Origin: Arthrobacter echini
Lineage (GTDB): Bacteria > Actinomycetota > Actinomycetes > Actinomycetales > Micrococcaceae
Reading direction: 5' to 3'
Length of the DNA: 64,000 bases
Assembly (NCBI RefSeq): GCF_004803505.1
Contig: NZ_SSWH01000008.1
Span: 62,001 to 126,000 of the forward strand
Of this stretch, positions 19,351 through 28,995 are shown in pieces. The stretch's first letter is position 1, and each line of letters begins with the position of its first letter. The notes beneath the pieces are model-generated. The model saw nothing but the letters and a program-made list of their open reading frames with translations. It searched no databases and was not told the origin of the DNA. A program made the position numbers and the translations under genes.

Positions 19351-20661
19351 GTGAAACGCACACCGATGCAACTTGCTGCCATGGCCACCGCCGCCGTGCC
19401 GGGTCTGGCCCCGACGGGTGTGGCAGGCACTCCCGATGACGTGGCCGACTTCGACTCGGCGTTGCTGATGGACGATTCCGGCAAGCAGTGGCGGGTCCGC
19501 GCTCCCAGGCATGTCGAGGCCAGCATGCGGCTGGAGACCGAGTTGCAGGCACTGCGGGCCTTCACGCCGGCGGTGAAGGCCGAGCTGCCCTTCCTCATCC
19601 CCCATCTCGCCGGGAGCGTGCGCCAGGGTGAGCTCAGCACGTTCGTCTACTCGCATCTTCTCGGCAGTACCAGGACCCTCGAGGCAGTGACCGGTGGCGG
19701 TCCTGCCGTGGCCCAGGAGCTCGGCCGCGTCATCGCGGCGATCCATGACCTGCCGAAGGGGCTCGTCCAGCGCGCCGACCTGCCGAGCTACGAAGCCGAC
19801 GAGTACCGCCAGCGCAGACTCAACGAGCTCGATCAGGCGGCGACCACCGGCAGGATCCCCGCGATCCTGCTGCGTCGCTGGGAACATGCGCTCGAGGATG
19901 TCGGCCTGTGGCGGTTCAGTCCCACCGTCGTCCACGGCGATCTGCACGAGGACCACCTGCTCTTCTCCGGCGCCGAGGTGTCGGCCGTCATCGGCTGGAC
20001 GGAGCTGAGCCTCAGCGACCCGGCGCAGGACTTCGCCTGGCTCGCGGCGGCCGAGGACGCGGACTTCGTCCAGACCGTCCATGACGCATATGCGGCTGCC
20101 CGGACAGGGGCCGTGGATCCCCATCTTCTGCGGCGTTCGGCGCTCGCCGCGGAGTTCGCGCTCGCGCAGTGGCTGGTCCGCGGTGTTGCTCTCGAGGACG
20201 CGTCGATGATCGGGGAGGCCCAGGAGATGCTCGGGGCCCTCGCGGCAGATGTCGCCTCGCTCGAGCGCGAACAGCACGAGGCGGCCGAACGCGCTCGGAA
20301 CGCGGAACAGGAACGGCTCGAATGGGGTGATGAACGGGGCGCCGACGACCACACGCCCGCGGCGCACCCGGGAGACCAGGAGCTGCACGGCGCGACCGCT
20401 GTCACGTCGCGGAATCCACCGGCCGTGGCCGAGGACGCCCACCGGGACGTCTCCGGAGCCGACGGCGACACGCAGGACCAGGGCGCGCGCGGCGGCCGGA
20501 CAGCAGCCGGGTCCTCTCCGGCCCCTCAGGGCCCGGTGGCGGACCGACCTGCGTCACGGCCGCGCGGCAGGGTCGACGATTCCGCCGTCGGGGAACCGGA
20601 AGCGCGTGCCCGCGACGAGCTCGAGACGACGACGCTGCCCGTCGTGTCCTTCGGTCACTGA
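19351..20661 (+). CDS. Aminoglycoside phosphotransferase-fold kinase with disordered tail
   Basis: 436 residues from the GTG at 19351, chosen from the promoter spacing. An ATG at 19294 would add 19 residues. The kinase-like fold shows the catalytic loop VVHGDLHEDHLLF and the metal-binding GWTELSLSDPAQDFAWL block, as in APH/macrolide phosphotransferase-like enzymes. The first 300 residues are the fold. The last 130 are a charged, low-complexity tail that begins with Glu/Arg-rich helix and ends in Pro/Ala/Gly-rich sequence. Its place beside nudC, uvrD2 and adnAB suggests a conserved housekeeping role rather than antibiotic resistance. Substrate unknown. Confidence 0.82.
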   Translation: MKRTPMQLAAMATAAVPGLAPTGVAGTPDDVADFDSALLMDDSGKQWRVRAPRHVEASMRLETELQALRAFTPAVKAELPFLIPHLAGSVRQGELSTFVYSHLLGSTRTLEAVTGGGPAVAQELGRVIAAIHDLPKGLVQRADLPSYEADEYRQRRLNELDQAATTGRIPAILLRRWEHALEDVGLWRFSPTVVHGDLHEDHLLFSGAEVSAVIGWTELSLSDPAQDFAWLAAAEDADFVQTVHDAYAAARTGAVDPHLLRRSALAAEFALAQWLVRGVALEDASMIGEAQEMLGALAADVASLEREQHEAAERARNAEQERLEWGDERGADDHTPAAHPGDQELHGATAVTSRNPPAVAEDAHRDVSGADGDTQDQGARGGRTAAGSSPAPQGPVADRPASRPRGRVDDSAVGEPEARARDELETTTLPVVSFGH

Positions 20662-20701
20662 TGTGGGGAGGGCCATCCGCCTGGAGGAGGGTCTGTCCCG
20701 T

Positions 20702-23700
20702 TCAGGCGCCGCCGGTCCGGCCGCCCGAAGCCGCTGCGATGATCCGCTCGAGTTCGGCAGTGTCGGCCAGATCGTGCGGGCGCACCACCAGATTGTCCCC
20801 GACATAGAAGAACGCTGCTCGCACGCTCTCCAGGGGAACCTCCTTCAGCCTCGACCACGCCAATCTGTAGACGGCCAGCTGAACGGCCTTCGCAGCACGC
20901 AGGTGCGGTGCCGGCGGATGCCCGGTCTTCCAGTCGATGAGGTCCCAGCCGCCGTCGGGGTCACGGAACACCGCGTCGATGCGCCCGCGCACCACCACAC
21001 CGTTGATCTTCGTCTCGATCGGTGCCTCGATCGCTGCAGGTTGGCGCAGGGCCCATTCGGACCTCTCGAAGATCCCCGCCATCTCCTGCAGCCCGAGCGA
21101 TTCGTCCACGTACGCGTCAGCACCACCGGGGTACTCACCGAGGTCGAGCATGCCGGCCGAGCCGTAGAACTCCTCGATCCACTCATGGAAGGCGGTGCCC
21201 CTGCGGGCCGCCGAGCCCGGCCTGCGGGGCAGCGGTCGTCGTAGCTGCCGCATCACGGCTTCCGGATCCTCACGCAGTTCCACGAGGGTCGAGGCCGAGA
21301 TGTGGGCGGGCAGTGTGAGCGGCAACCGTTCGCCCTCCCGGCTCTGCCGCGCCAGGGCGAGCCTGACCTCACGACCCCATCGTCCGCCGTCGGTCTCGGA
21401 GGTCGTGTCTGGCGAAGGTGCTGCAGCCTGCTCGAGGACGGCCCGTGCCGCCTGCTCCATGGCCGTGCGGCGGGGACCCAGCGGGTCGATCGGCCAGCTG
21501 GCCCGCTCGGGTCTCGCGGTTGCCGGGTTGGTCCCACCGACCTCGTCGTCGATCCAATGCGGACAGGTGATGCCGGGCGTCCGGGCTTCGGCGAGGCCCA
21601 CGAGCTCGTGGAGGAAGGACGACGGCGCGGCGGGTTTGGAACGCCCTCCTGCCCACGCGGACGAGGTGCAGACCAGAACGTGCTTGGCGCGCGTGAATGC
21701 CACGTACGCCAGCCGTCGTTCCTCCCGCTCCGCGTGGAATCTCGCGTCATCGGTGAACTCCGACTCACTGGTCAGCCACGCCCTCTGGTCCTGCTGTTCC
21801 CAGTCCCACTGCGGCAGTTCCGGCGCGTCTCCGCGCAGCGGCCACGGGATCGAGGAGTTCCCGCTGCTCCAGCGCGAATCCCGCTCGCTCGGGAAGGACC
21901 CTGCGTTGAGCCCGGGTACGAGGACGACATCCCACTCCAGGCCCTTCGACGCATGCACGGTGAGGAGCTGTACTGCGTCCCGGCTCGCCTCCAACTGTGT
22001 CACCGGCAGGCCGTCCTCCTCCTGGTCGGCCGCCTCCAGCCAGGCCAGGAACGCCGGCAGATCCACACGTTCGGCCGTGGAGACGAAGCCGGCCACGGCC
22101 TCCGTGAAGGCATCGAGATTTCGGCGCGCCTCGTTGATCCCCACCCCGGGCTTCGCCGCGACTTCGATGTCCAGCAGGATCGTGCGTTCCACTTCCGCGA
22201 TCATGCTGCCGAGGTCGTCCCCCACGAAGCCGCGAAGGACGCGCAGTTCCTTCCGCAGGGCATCCAGGCGCTGCCGGGCGGTACCGCTGAGCGTTCTCCC
22301 GGACGAGGACACCCAGCCCGAGGGCGGGAGGTGATCGACCGCCTCGACCAGACTTCCGGCCTCGGCCGTATCGGGTGCGACGACGGCGTCGCGCAGCTCG
22401 TCGTCGATCTCCTCCCCCGCCGCCGTCGTGTGCCGGAACGCGGCTTCGCGCGAGTGCGCGAGCTGCCTGGACCAGTCACCGAGCGCCAACAGGTCAGCGG
22501 GGCCGATGCGCCACCGTGCCCCGGACAGGAGGCGGAGCATCGAGTCCGAGCGGTCGGGGTCGCCGAGCACCCGCAACGTGGCGAGCAGATCCACGATCTC
22601 GGGCGTGCGCAGCAGGCCCCCAAGGCCCACCACCTGCACCGGTACACCGGCACGCTCGAGTTCCCGCCGGATCGGCGCGAACTGCTTCCGCCCCCGGCAC
22701 AGGACCGCCATGGTGGGTGGAAGAGCTACGCCGTTGTGGGTCTCGAAGGAACGTCGACGCTGCTGCAGCACCTGCTGCGTGATGGCCTCCGCCTCGCTGA
22801 GGGGTGCGACGCGCTCCTGTGGCGAGTCGCCCTCGGGCGCCTCGTCCAGCGGCACGCCACCCTGCACCGGGGCGTCGGTCAGGAAGCGCCCCAGGGTCAC
22901 CTCTCCGAGCGGCGCCCCGGGTCGGGCGTCGAGTTCCGGTACCTGCTGGACGGTCGTGGTGCGCAGCCAGGGGGCGGGCCTGTTGAGCGGGCCTGCCACG
23001 GTGTTCGCCGCCTCGAGGATGGCCGTCGAATTCCGCCATGCCACGGACAGGTGCGTCACGGGCGCCGGAGCCCGATCATCGCCCGCAAGGGTCGGGAACG
23101 CGGTCCGGAAGGTTCCCAGTTGTCCCGCCGACGCTCCGCGGAAACCGTAGATCGACTGGTGCGGGTCGCCGACGGCGGTGACCGATCGACCGTCGGCGAA
23201 CAGGCGCGAGAACAGCACCATCTGCGCGTGGGAGGTGTCTTGGAACTCGTCCAGCAGCACCACGCGGTACTTCTCACGCTCCAGCTGCCCTGCCTCCGGG
23301 ATGTCCCGCGCGATCCTGGCCGCGAGCGAGACGAGATCGCCGAAGTCGAGCTGGCGACGTGCGAGCTTCGCGGCAGCATAGCTCTCGACGAGTTCCGTGA
23401 CGGTGACCCGCGTGCGCAGCCGGTCCAGGAGCTCCTGCACCTTCTGGGTGGGAGCCTTCGAGGTCCCGTGCACGTAGGCCCGACCGGTGACGTACTCGAT
23501 GTGGCGCCGGAGCTCGGCACGGACGGTCGCCGGGCTGACCAGGTGCTCGGCGCATTCCCCCGCCATGTCGAGCACCGCCTTCACGAGGGTACTCTTGGCC
23601 GCCGTGAAATGCGCCCATTCGCCGTCGTACGCCTCGACGACGGAGTGGGCGAGCTGCCAGGACTGCGCCGTTCCGAGCATGACGGAGTCGCGCTCGACGC

Positions 23701-24127
23701 CGATGCGCAGCCCGTAGTCCTGGACGATTCCGTTGGCGAACGAGTGGTAGGTGGAGATGGCCGGGTCGAGGCGGTCGACCACGTCCACGCCGGAGGGAGT
23801 GTCGTCCGTACCGAGCGCCGCATAGAGCTGCGCCAGTCGCAGGCGGACACGGGAGGCCAGTTCTCCGGCCGCCTTGCGAGTAAACGTGACGCCGAGGATC
23901 TGCTCGGGGCGCACCAGCCTGTTCGCGACGAGCCAGACCACCCTGTCCGCCATGGTGCGGGTCTTGCCCGATCCGGCTCCGGCGATCACCAGCAGCGGCT
24001 CCAGGGGCGCCTCGATGACCCGGGCCTGATCCTCGGTGGGATACTGCACCTCGGCGCCGGCATCGGCGTGCAGAAGCTCCGCGAGTTCCCGCGCCGAGTA
24101 GGTGCGGGTGGAGGTCGGGGCTGCCAT
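20702..24127 (-). CDS. adnB: AdnB helicase-nuclease subunit
   Basis: 1141 residues from the ATG at 24127, which shares one base with the adnA stop (TAATG). Helicase motifs: Walker A GAGSGKT (50-56), motif II LLDEFQDTS, motif III GDPHQSIYGFRG, and motifs V/VI HASKGLEWDVV and AYVAFTRAKHVL. A C-terminal RecB-like nuclease carries DLIDWKTG. AdnAB is the actinobacterial double-strand-break resection motor. From what is known of mycobacteria, AdnB is the main translocating subunit. Size and order match the mycobacterial pair. The stop is 40 bp from the convergent phosphotransferase, with no hairpin seen. Confidence 0.93.
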   Translation of the reverse strand: MAAPTSTRTYSARELAELLHADAGAEVQYPTEDQARVIEAPLEPLLVIAGAGSGKTRTMADRVVWLVANRLVRPEQILGVTFTRKAAGELASRVRLRLAQLYAALGTDDTPSGVDVVDRLDPAISTYHSFANGIVQDYGLRIGVERDSVMLGTAQSWQLAHSVVEAYDGEWAHFTAAKSTLVKAVLDMAGECAEHLVSPATVRAELRRHIEYVTGRAYVHGTSKAPTQKVQELLDRLRTRVTVTELVESYAAAKLARRQLDFGDLVSLAARIARDIPEAGQLEREKYRVVLLDEFQDTSHAQMVLFSRLFADGRSVTAVGDPHQSIYGFRGASAGQLGTFRTAFPTLAGDDRAPAPVTHLSVAWRNSTAILEAANTVAGPLNRPAPWLRTTTVQQVPELDARPGAPLGEVTLGRFLTDAPVQGGVPLDEAPEGDSPQERVAPLSEAEAITQQVLQQRRRSFETHNGVALPPTMAVLCRGRKQFAPIRRELERAGVPVQVVGLGGLLRTPEIVDLLATLRVLGDPDRSDSMLRLLSGARWRIGPADLLALGDWSRQLAHSREAAFRHTTAAGEEIDDELRDAVVAPDTAEAGSLVEAVDHLPPSGWVSSSGRTLSGTARQRLDALRKELRVLRGFVGDDLGSMIAEVERTILLDIEVAAKPGVGINEARRNLDAFTEAVAGFVSTAERVDLPAFLAWLEAADQEEDGLPVTQLEASRDAVQLLTVHASKGLEWDVVLVPGLNAGSFPSERDSRWSSGNSSIPWPLRGDAPELPQWDWEQQDQRAWLTSESEFTDDARFHAEREERRLAYVAFTRAKHVLVCTSSAWAGGRSKPAAPSSFLHELVGLAEARTPGITCPHWIDDEVGGTNPATARPERASWPIDPLGPRRTAMEQAARAVLEQAAAPSPDTTSETDGGRWGREVRLALARQSREGERLPLTLPAHISASTLVELREDPEAVMRQLRRPLPRRPGSAARRGTAFHEWIEEFYGSAGMLDLGEYPGGADAYVDESLGLQEMAGIFERSEWALRQPAAIEAPIETKINGVVVRGRIDAVFRDPDGGWDLIDWKTGHPPAPHLRAAKAVQLAVYRLAWSRLKEVPLESVRAAFFYVGDNLVVRPHDLADTAELERIIAAASGGRTGGA

Positions 24128-27100
24128 TACTGGGTCACCTGCCTGCCCTCTTCGCACAGTGGGCAGATCTCGGGCAGCCGGCACCCACTGCCACCGAAAC
24201 CTGATCTGCGCGGATCGTGGACGGTGTCGAACGTGGCGGCGGACATCATTGCCGCGGCGTCCTCGATCATGGTCCTCGCCCAGGTGTCCTCGGAGCCGAC
24301 CGGGGGTTGTTCCTGGACGGCCACGTTCTTCGCCGTCGTCCCGAGGTGCACGAGTGAGGCACCCCCGGGCGACCCGGTACGCGCAGCGTCGTCGGCGGTG
24401 ACGTCGTCGGCCGGGTCCTCGGCGAGGGCTCCGGATGCCACGGCGGTCTGATAGGCGGCCAGCTGCGGGTGATGCTCGATGTCGGCCGCGGTCGGTGCGC
24501 TCCTGCCCGTCTTCAGGTCGACGACGACGGCGCGGCCCTCGGCGTCGCGTTCGAGCCGGTCGATCTGGCCCCGCAGACGTGCCGTCCGCTCGACTCCCTC
24601 GACGAGCATCGTGAGATCGACGGAGAAGTCCACCTCCGTGGCCTGCAGCGTGCGCCCGGACTTCCGCATCAGCAGCACATAGGCAGCGAGTTTGCGGACC
24701 ATGCCCTCGGCCCGCCGGAAATCGGCCTGTCCCTCCCAGGAGTCGCTGATGCCCAGCCGCGGCCAGCGCCGTTCGAGTTCGCGGGTGTACTCCTGACCCG
24801 TGGCATCGGGGAGATCCTGCGCGATCTGATGGACCAGGGTCCCGAGCGACCGGGCGAAGTCCGTGGTCCGCTCCCCGCCCGCTGCGGAGACGAACCAGCT
24901 CAGGGGCGAGGCGAGCACGGACTCCACCTTCGACGGCGAGACAGTGATGGCCTGATCCTCCGGTACCACCGGGGCATCGCTGCTCACCTCGGCCAGCCCC
25001 CACCACTGCGCCGGATGGGCTCCGGGCACGGGAGGCTCCGCGACGGCCATACGACCCAGGTGCTGCACGGCCTCCTCGGACAGGACGGTACTGGCCTGCG
25101 GATCCTGTGCCACCCGGCGCAGCTCCGCGACCAGCGCGCGGAGAGTGAGGGGACGCAGTACCTCGGTACGCGTCCTCGCCTCGACACCTGCCGGCAGCGG
25201 GTCCAGTACATCGAGGAACGGGGAGGCCTGCTCGTCCTGGGAGGACACGGCGCAGCACACCAGCTCCTGGCTGGCCCTGGACACCGCGAGCGAGAAGGTG
25301 CGCAGCTCGTCGAAGCGGATGTCCTGCAGCAGGGAGACGGGATCGCGGGTGCTCCGGAAGGATTCGCCGTGATCGAGCAGGGCCCGCAGCTCCCCGGAGC
25401 CGAGCAGCTCCCCTCGAAGCCGCAGATTCGGCCAGACGCCGTCCTGCACACCGGCCACGATCACCATGGGCCAGTGCCTGCCCGCTGCACTGGCCGGGGT
25501 GAGGACGGAGACCGACGCCTGCCGGCTCGCGCGCTGGGCCAGCGTGTCCATGGGGATGTCCTGGCTGAGGATGTAGTCGAGGAAGAGCTCGGGATCGGCC
25601 CCGGGTACCTGCTCCACGAAGCGCTCGGCCGTGGTGAACAGGGCCATCATGGCGTCCAGATCGCGGTCCGCGCGGGCGGAGAACGGCCCCTCGGACAGGG
25701 CCGCCGTCGACCACTGCTGCGCGAGCCCGGAGGCGGACCACAGCGCCCAGAGGACCGTCTCGGCATCGGCGGCCACGTCGTCGGCAGCGGCCCGTCCCGC
25801 CTCCAGCATGCGGTACAGGCGCCGGGCGGGCGCTCCCTCCGAGGAGAGCCCGGCGATCTCGTCCGGTGCGGAGAAGAGATCGGTGAGCAGTTCGTCGCTC
25901 GTACGGCCTCCGCCGCGCTGCAGTTCGATGCGCCGCAGCTGCTGGCGCAGTCGCCGCAGCTCCAGGCTGCCCGCGCCGCCGATCCTCGAGGTGAGCAGGG
26001 AGATGCACAGCTCGGTGTCGAGCTGTGCCCTGCCCACGGCCACGGCATAGAGGTCGAGCAGGGGACGCACCGCCGGCTCCTCCCGGATGGCCGTCTCGGA
26101 GGCCGGTACGTTCACGGCGATCCCCTGCGCCGTGAGATAGCGCTGCACGGCGGAGACCTGCGCTCCGTTCCGGACGATCACGGCGATGTCGTCGAAGCTG
26201 CGCCCGCCGAACAGGTGTGCCTCGAGCACCTGCTGGGTGATGAAGCGCTGCTCGTGGAACACGCTGTCGAGGACGTGCACGGAGAGGGCTCCTGGCTGCT
26301 TCGACGCGCCGTCCTGCAGCATGCCGTCCTGCACCGAGCCGCCGTGGATCACCTCGCTCCCCGCATGTCGCAGGTGTGCGTCGTCCGGCCCGCCGGGCAG
26401 CGCTCCCTGCACATCACGGTAGGCCGTGCTGACACCGGTGGTGGCGATGCGCGCGGCCACGTTGCTCCAGGCGCCGGCCGACTGACCCCTCAACGTCCGG
26501 GATCCGGGCAGCGTCAGCGTCGTCAGGCCCCCCCGACGCCGGAAAAGAGTGGACAGGCGCCCCGTGAGATCGGGGCGCGCCCCACGGAAGCCCTGGGCCA
26601 CCGTGTCCGGGCAGGCGGTGATGACGACGTCGTTACCCGCGCCGATGAGTCCGAGCAGTGCGTGGATACCGGGGTTCGCCTCCTGATAGTCGTCCACCAG
26701 GACCAGCTGCAGGCGCGCGCGCTCCCGGTCGAGGAACTCACGATCGGTCTCCAGGATCTCGCGCGCGGCCGTGAGGATCCCTGCCGGGTCGAAGGCCTCG
26801 GGCATGCGCAGCTCGAGCACGTCGCGGTATTCGCGGTAGAGCTCGGCTGCGGCGGTCCAGTCCGGGCGATCGAAGCGCTCTCCCCAGGCCGCGAGGTCCT
26901 CGGCGGACACCGCGTACTCGCTCACGCGGTCGAACAGATCGCGGATCTCCTGGCGGAAACCCCGCGTGGGAAGGGCCAGTGCGAGACTCGCGGGCCACGA
27001 CGGACCGGGCGCGCCGTCCTGCCCGTGTCCGGCGAGGAGTTCCTTGATGATCAGGTCCTGTTCCGCTCCCGAGAGCAGACGAGGTGCGCGCCTGATCGCG

Positions 27101-27474
27101 GGCATCCGCCCCTCGGCCCGGGCTCGGCGGATGAGGTCGAAGGCGTAGGAGGACCAGGTGCGGGCAGGGGCTGTGCTGATGCTGCGGTCGAGCTTCGCGG
27201 TGAGCTCGTCCCGGAGTCTCGTGGCGGCGGCGCGCGTGGGACCGAGCACGAGGAGTCCCTCGGGCTCCAGGGTCCCGGCGTCGATCCGGCGGACGGCCAG
27301 ATCGGTGAGCAGCGTGGACTTCCCGCTGCCGGGAGCACCGAGGACGAGGACCTGCCCGGCGAGCTGCTGCAGCGAGTCGAGGACGGCGTCGTAGCCGCTC
27401 GCCGGCTTCTCTGCGGCTCCGTCTCGATCGGCGCCGGAAGGCGGTGCGGGAGCGTCATGGACGGTGCTGGTCAT
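24127..27474 (-). CDS. adnA: AdnA helicase-nuclease subunit (Fe-S nuclease domain)
   Basis: 1115 residues. Walker A GAPGSGKS at 46-53, motif II VLVDDYQEANPG, a RecB-like nuclease motif VVVDLKTG near residue 1010, and cysteines at the extreme C-terminus (GCRLPEICPLC) that fit a [4Fe-4S]-binding nuclease end. This arrangement marks the AdnA subunit. With AdnB it forms a heterodimeric helicase with two nuclease sites for end resection. The ATG at 27474 is 29 bp after the ATL gene, so the likely operon is ATL-adnA-adnB. Other UvrD/AddB-like helicases are possible but the gene pair makes AdnA the best call. Confidence 0.92.
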   Translation of the reverse strand: MTSTVHDAPAPPSGADRDGAAEKPASGYDAVLDSLQQLAGQVLVLGAPGSGKSTLLTDLAVRRIDAGTLEPEGLLVLGPTRAAATRLRDELTAKLDRSISTAPARTWSSYAFDLIRRARAEGRMPAIRRAPRLLSGAEQDLIIKELLAGHGQDGAPGPSWPASLALALPTRGFRQEIRDLFDRVSEYAVSAEDLAAWGERFDRPDWTAAAELYREYRDVLELRMPEAFDPAGILTAAREILETDREFLDRERARLQLVLVDDYQEANPGIHALLGLIGAGNDVVITACPDTVAQGFRGARPDLTGRLSTLFRRRGGLTTLTLPGSRTLRGQSAGAWSNVAARIATTGVSTAYRDVQGALPGGPDDAHLRHAGSEVIHGGSVQDGMLQDGASKQPGALSVHVLDSVFHEQRFITQQVLEAHLFGGRSFDDIAVIVRNGAQVSAVQRYLTAQGIAVNVPASETAIREEPAVRPLLDLYAVAVGRAQLDTELCISLLTSRIGGAGSLELRRLRQQLRRIELQRGGGRTSDELLTDLFSAPDEIAGLSSEGAPARRLYRMLEAGRAAADDVAADAETVLWALWSASGLAQQWSTAALSEGPFSARADRDLDAMMALFTTAERFVEQVPGADPELFLDYILSQDIPMDTLAQRASRQASVSVLTPASAAGRHWPMVIVAGVQDGVWPNLRLRGELLGSGELRALLDHGESFRSTRDPVSLLQDIRFDELRTFSLAVSRASQELVCCAVSSQDEQASPFLDVLDPLPAGVEARTRTEVLRPLTLRALVAELRRVAQDPQASTVLSEEAVQHLGRMAVAEPPVPGAHPAQWWGLAEVSSDAPVVPEDQAITVSPSKVESVLASPLSWFVSAAGGERTTDFARSLGTLVHQIAQDLPDATGQEYTRELERRWPRLGISDSWEGQADFRRAEGMVRKLAAYVLLMRKSGRTLQATEVDFSVDLTMLVEGVERTARLRGQIDRLERDAEGRAVVVDLKTGRSAPTAADIEHHPQLAAYQTAVASGALAEDPADDVTADDAARTGSPGGASLVHLGTTAKNVAVQEQPPVGSEDTWARTMIEDAAAMMSAATFDTVHDPRRSGFGGSGCRLPEICPLCEEGRQVTQ

Positions 27475-27503
27475 GGATCAAGCCCACCACACTCCACGGA
27501 CAA

Positions 27504-27989
27504 TCAGCGCACATCCGGCTCTCGTACCGATACCCGTGTCCGTGGCTCGTCGTTCGCGGACCGCCTGGAAGCACCGAGGCCCGCGATGACGGTCTGCTCC
27601 GCCGTCGTCGGCCACCAGCGGGCTCGGCCGAGATCCACGCGATAGTCCCCCGGACCGGCCGGATCCTCCGGCGCCCTCAGCGGCGTGGCCTCGTCGTCGT
27701 AGTGTGGTCTGGCGCGGTCGGCGAGGCCACTCGCGGGGTGACCGCCGGCGCGCAGCACGCGCCACCATGGCACGCTCCGGGTGCTGTGGGACAGTGCACG
27801 ACCGACCTGCCGTGGACCGCCGCAGCCGAGGAGCTCGGCGATGTCGCCGTAGGTCAGCACGTGGCCCGGTGGAATCATCCCGGTCACGGCCAGAACGGCC
27901 TCGGCGTAGACGTCCGGGGCACCTCGTGGCGGATCCACGATCCGCCCATGCTCTGCGGCCTCCCCACCTGCCGTGTCCTGTGGATCCAT
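27504..27989 (-). CDS. Alkyltransferase-like (ATL) protein, MGMT family
   Basis: 161 residues with the C-terminal DNA-binding fold of O6-alkylguanine transferases. The active site, normally PCHRV, reads P74-W75-W76-R77-V78, so the acceptor cysteine is replaced by Trp. ATL proteins bind O6-alkylguanine without repairing it and hand the lesion to nucleotide excision repair. The helix-turn-helix YGDIAELLG...RQVGRAL is intact. The C-terminal 50 residues are acidic and Pro-rich. The ATG is 7 nt from a -10 box. It lies upstream of adnA-adnB and divergent from an exonuclease. Confidence 0.9.
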   Translation of the reverse strand: MDPQDTAGGEAAEHGRIVDPPRGAPDVYAEAVLAVTGMIPPGHVLTYGDIAELLGCGGPRQVGRALSHSTRSVPWWRVLRAGGHPASGLADRARPHYDDEATPLRAPEDPAGPGDYRVDLGRARWWPTTAEQTVIAGLGASRRSANDEPRTRVSVREPDVR

Positions 27990-27996
27990 GAGCCCA

Positions 27997-28002
27997 ACAC
28001 TA
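27997..28002 (-). promoter_or_regulatory. -10 box of the ATL gene, leaderless start
   Basis: On the minus strand TAGTGT ends 7 nt before the ATG at 27989, with no Shine-Dalgarno sequence. It is back-to-back with the exonuclease -10 box 56 bp away. Confidence 0.6.
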
Positions 28003-28057
28003 GGCCGGAGTGTTGCGACTGTCGGAGCGGAATCCTCGATTGGTCGGCAGCCACCGG

Positions 28058-28063
28058 TAACGT
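28058..28063 (+). promoter_or_regulatory. -10 box of the exonuclease gene, leaderless start
   Basis: TAACGT ends 6 nt before the ATG at 28070, with no Shine-Dalgarno sequence. Confidence 0.65.
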
Positions 28064-28069
28064 GAACTT

Positions 28070-28831
28070 ATGACGAGCTGGCACGAGGAACCACGGGCTG
28101 CCTTCGACCTCGAGACGACGGGGCGCGATCCGTCGAGCGCGCGCATCGTCACCGCGACCATCATCCTCGTCGACGCCCACGGCGACATCCTCGAGCATCA
28201 TGAGTGGCTGGCCGATCCCGGCGTCGAGATCCCGGACGGCGCCACCGCGATCCACGGAGTCACCACGGAGCACGCTCGGAGCCACGGTCTTCCCGCTTCA
28301 GATGTGGTGCAGGGCATCGCGGCGGTCCTCACCCGCCTGTTCGACGACGGCGTGCCCGTGCTGGCCTACAATGCGCGGTACGACTTCACGGTGCTCGCCC
28401 GGGAAGGCCTGCGCCACGACGTCGACACGCCCGTCCCCTTCCCGGTGATCGACCCGTACGTCATGGACAAGCAGGCCGATCGGTATCGTCGGGGCAAACG
28501 GACGCTCACGGCAGTGAGCGAGCACTACGGCGTCGGCTTCGAGAACGCCCACACCTCCGCGGCGGACGTTCTGGCGACCCTGCGTGTCGGCCGGATCCTC
28601 GCCGACCGGCACGAGTTCCTCCGGAAGCCCGCAGCGGAGCTCCACGCCTCGCTCGTCGTCTGGGCCGCCCACCAGGCGGCGAACTTCGAGGAGTACCTCC
28701 GGCGGACGGAGCCTGATGCCGTCGTCGAGCGCGCCTGGCCGGTGCTCGAACCCGGTGTGGAGGACAGGACCGCCGTGCCATTCAACGGCGGCCACTCACT
28801 CACTCCCTCCAAGGACATGGCGCGGCAGTAG
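28070..28831 (+). CDS. DEDDh-type 3'-5' exonuclease (DnaQ-like)
   Basis: 253 residues. The exonuclease motifs are FDLETTG (Asp13, Glu15), the middle NARYDFTVL (Asp), and HTSAADVLAT (His and the final Asp five residues later), giving the DEDDh set. The fold resembles the proofreading subunit of DNA polymerase III, but the protein is a stand-alone exonuclease that may act on DNA or RNA ends. The C-terminal 80 residues include a helical extension. It is divergent from the ATL gene, so two repair-type genes share a 56-bp promoter region. Confidence 0.92.
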   Translation: MTSWHEEPRAAFDLETTGRDPSSARIVTATIILVDAHGDILEHHEWLADPGVEIPDGATAIHGVTTEHARSHGLPASDVVQGIAAVLTRLFDDGVPVLAYNARYDFTVLAREGLRHDVDTPVPFPVIDPYVMDKQADRYRRGKRTLTAVSEHYGVGFENAHTSAADVLATLRVGRILADRHEFLRKPAAELHASLVVWAAHQAANFEEYLRRTEPDAVVERAWPVLEPGVEDRTAVPFNGGHSLTPSKDMARQ

Positions 28832-28925
28832 TCGTGCCCGGCGGCCGGGTGATCTACTGCCAGACGCTCACCGGACATATCCCCGCATTCGTGCGGCTAC
28901 CTGCCTTCGTCCCCGTCAGCGCATC

Positions 28926-28958
28926 ACAGTGTGGCCTCGATCGGCTACGTCACACTGT
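28926..28958. repeat. Inverted repeat upstream of the alcohol dehydrogenase gene
   Basis: ACAGTGTG at 28926-28933 and CACACTGT at 28951-28958, an 8-bp inverted repeat with 17 nt between the arms. It lies about 40 bp before the candidate -35 box of the dehydrogenase gene, so it could be a regulator site. It could equally be a weak terminator of the exonuclease gene 95 bp upstream. Confidence 0.4.
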
Positions 28959-28995
28959 CAATGATGTCAACGACAGCATGCATCAGTCCTGATTC

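Noticed and set aside
24469-27645. Very long open frame (over 1000 codons) on the plus strand opposite adnA
   Set aside because: It is the antisense shadow of adnA, expected at this GC content. Its sequence is rich in His, Gly, Arg and Gln and shows no domain.
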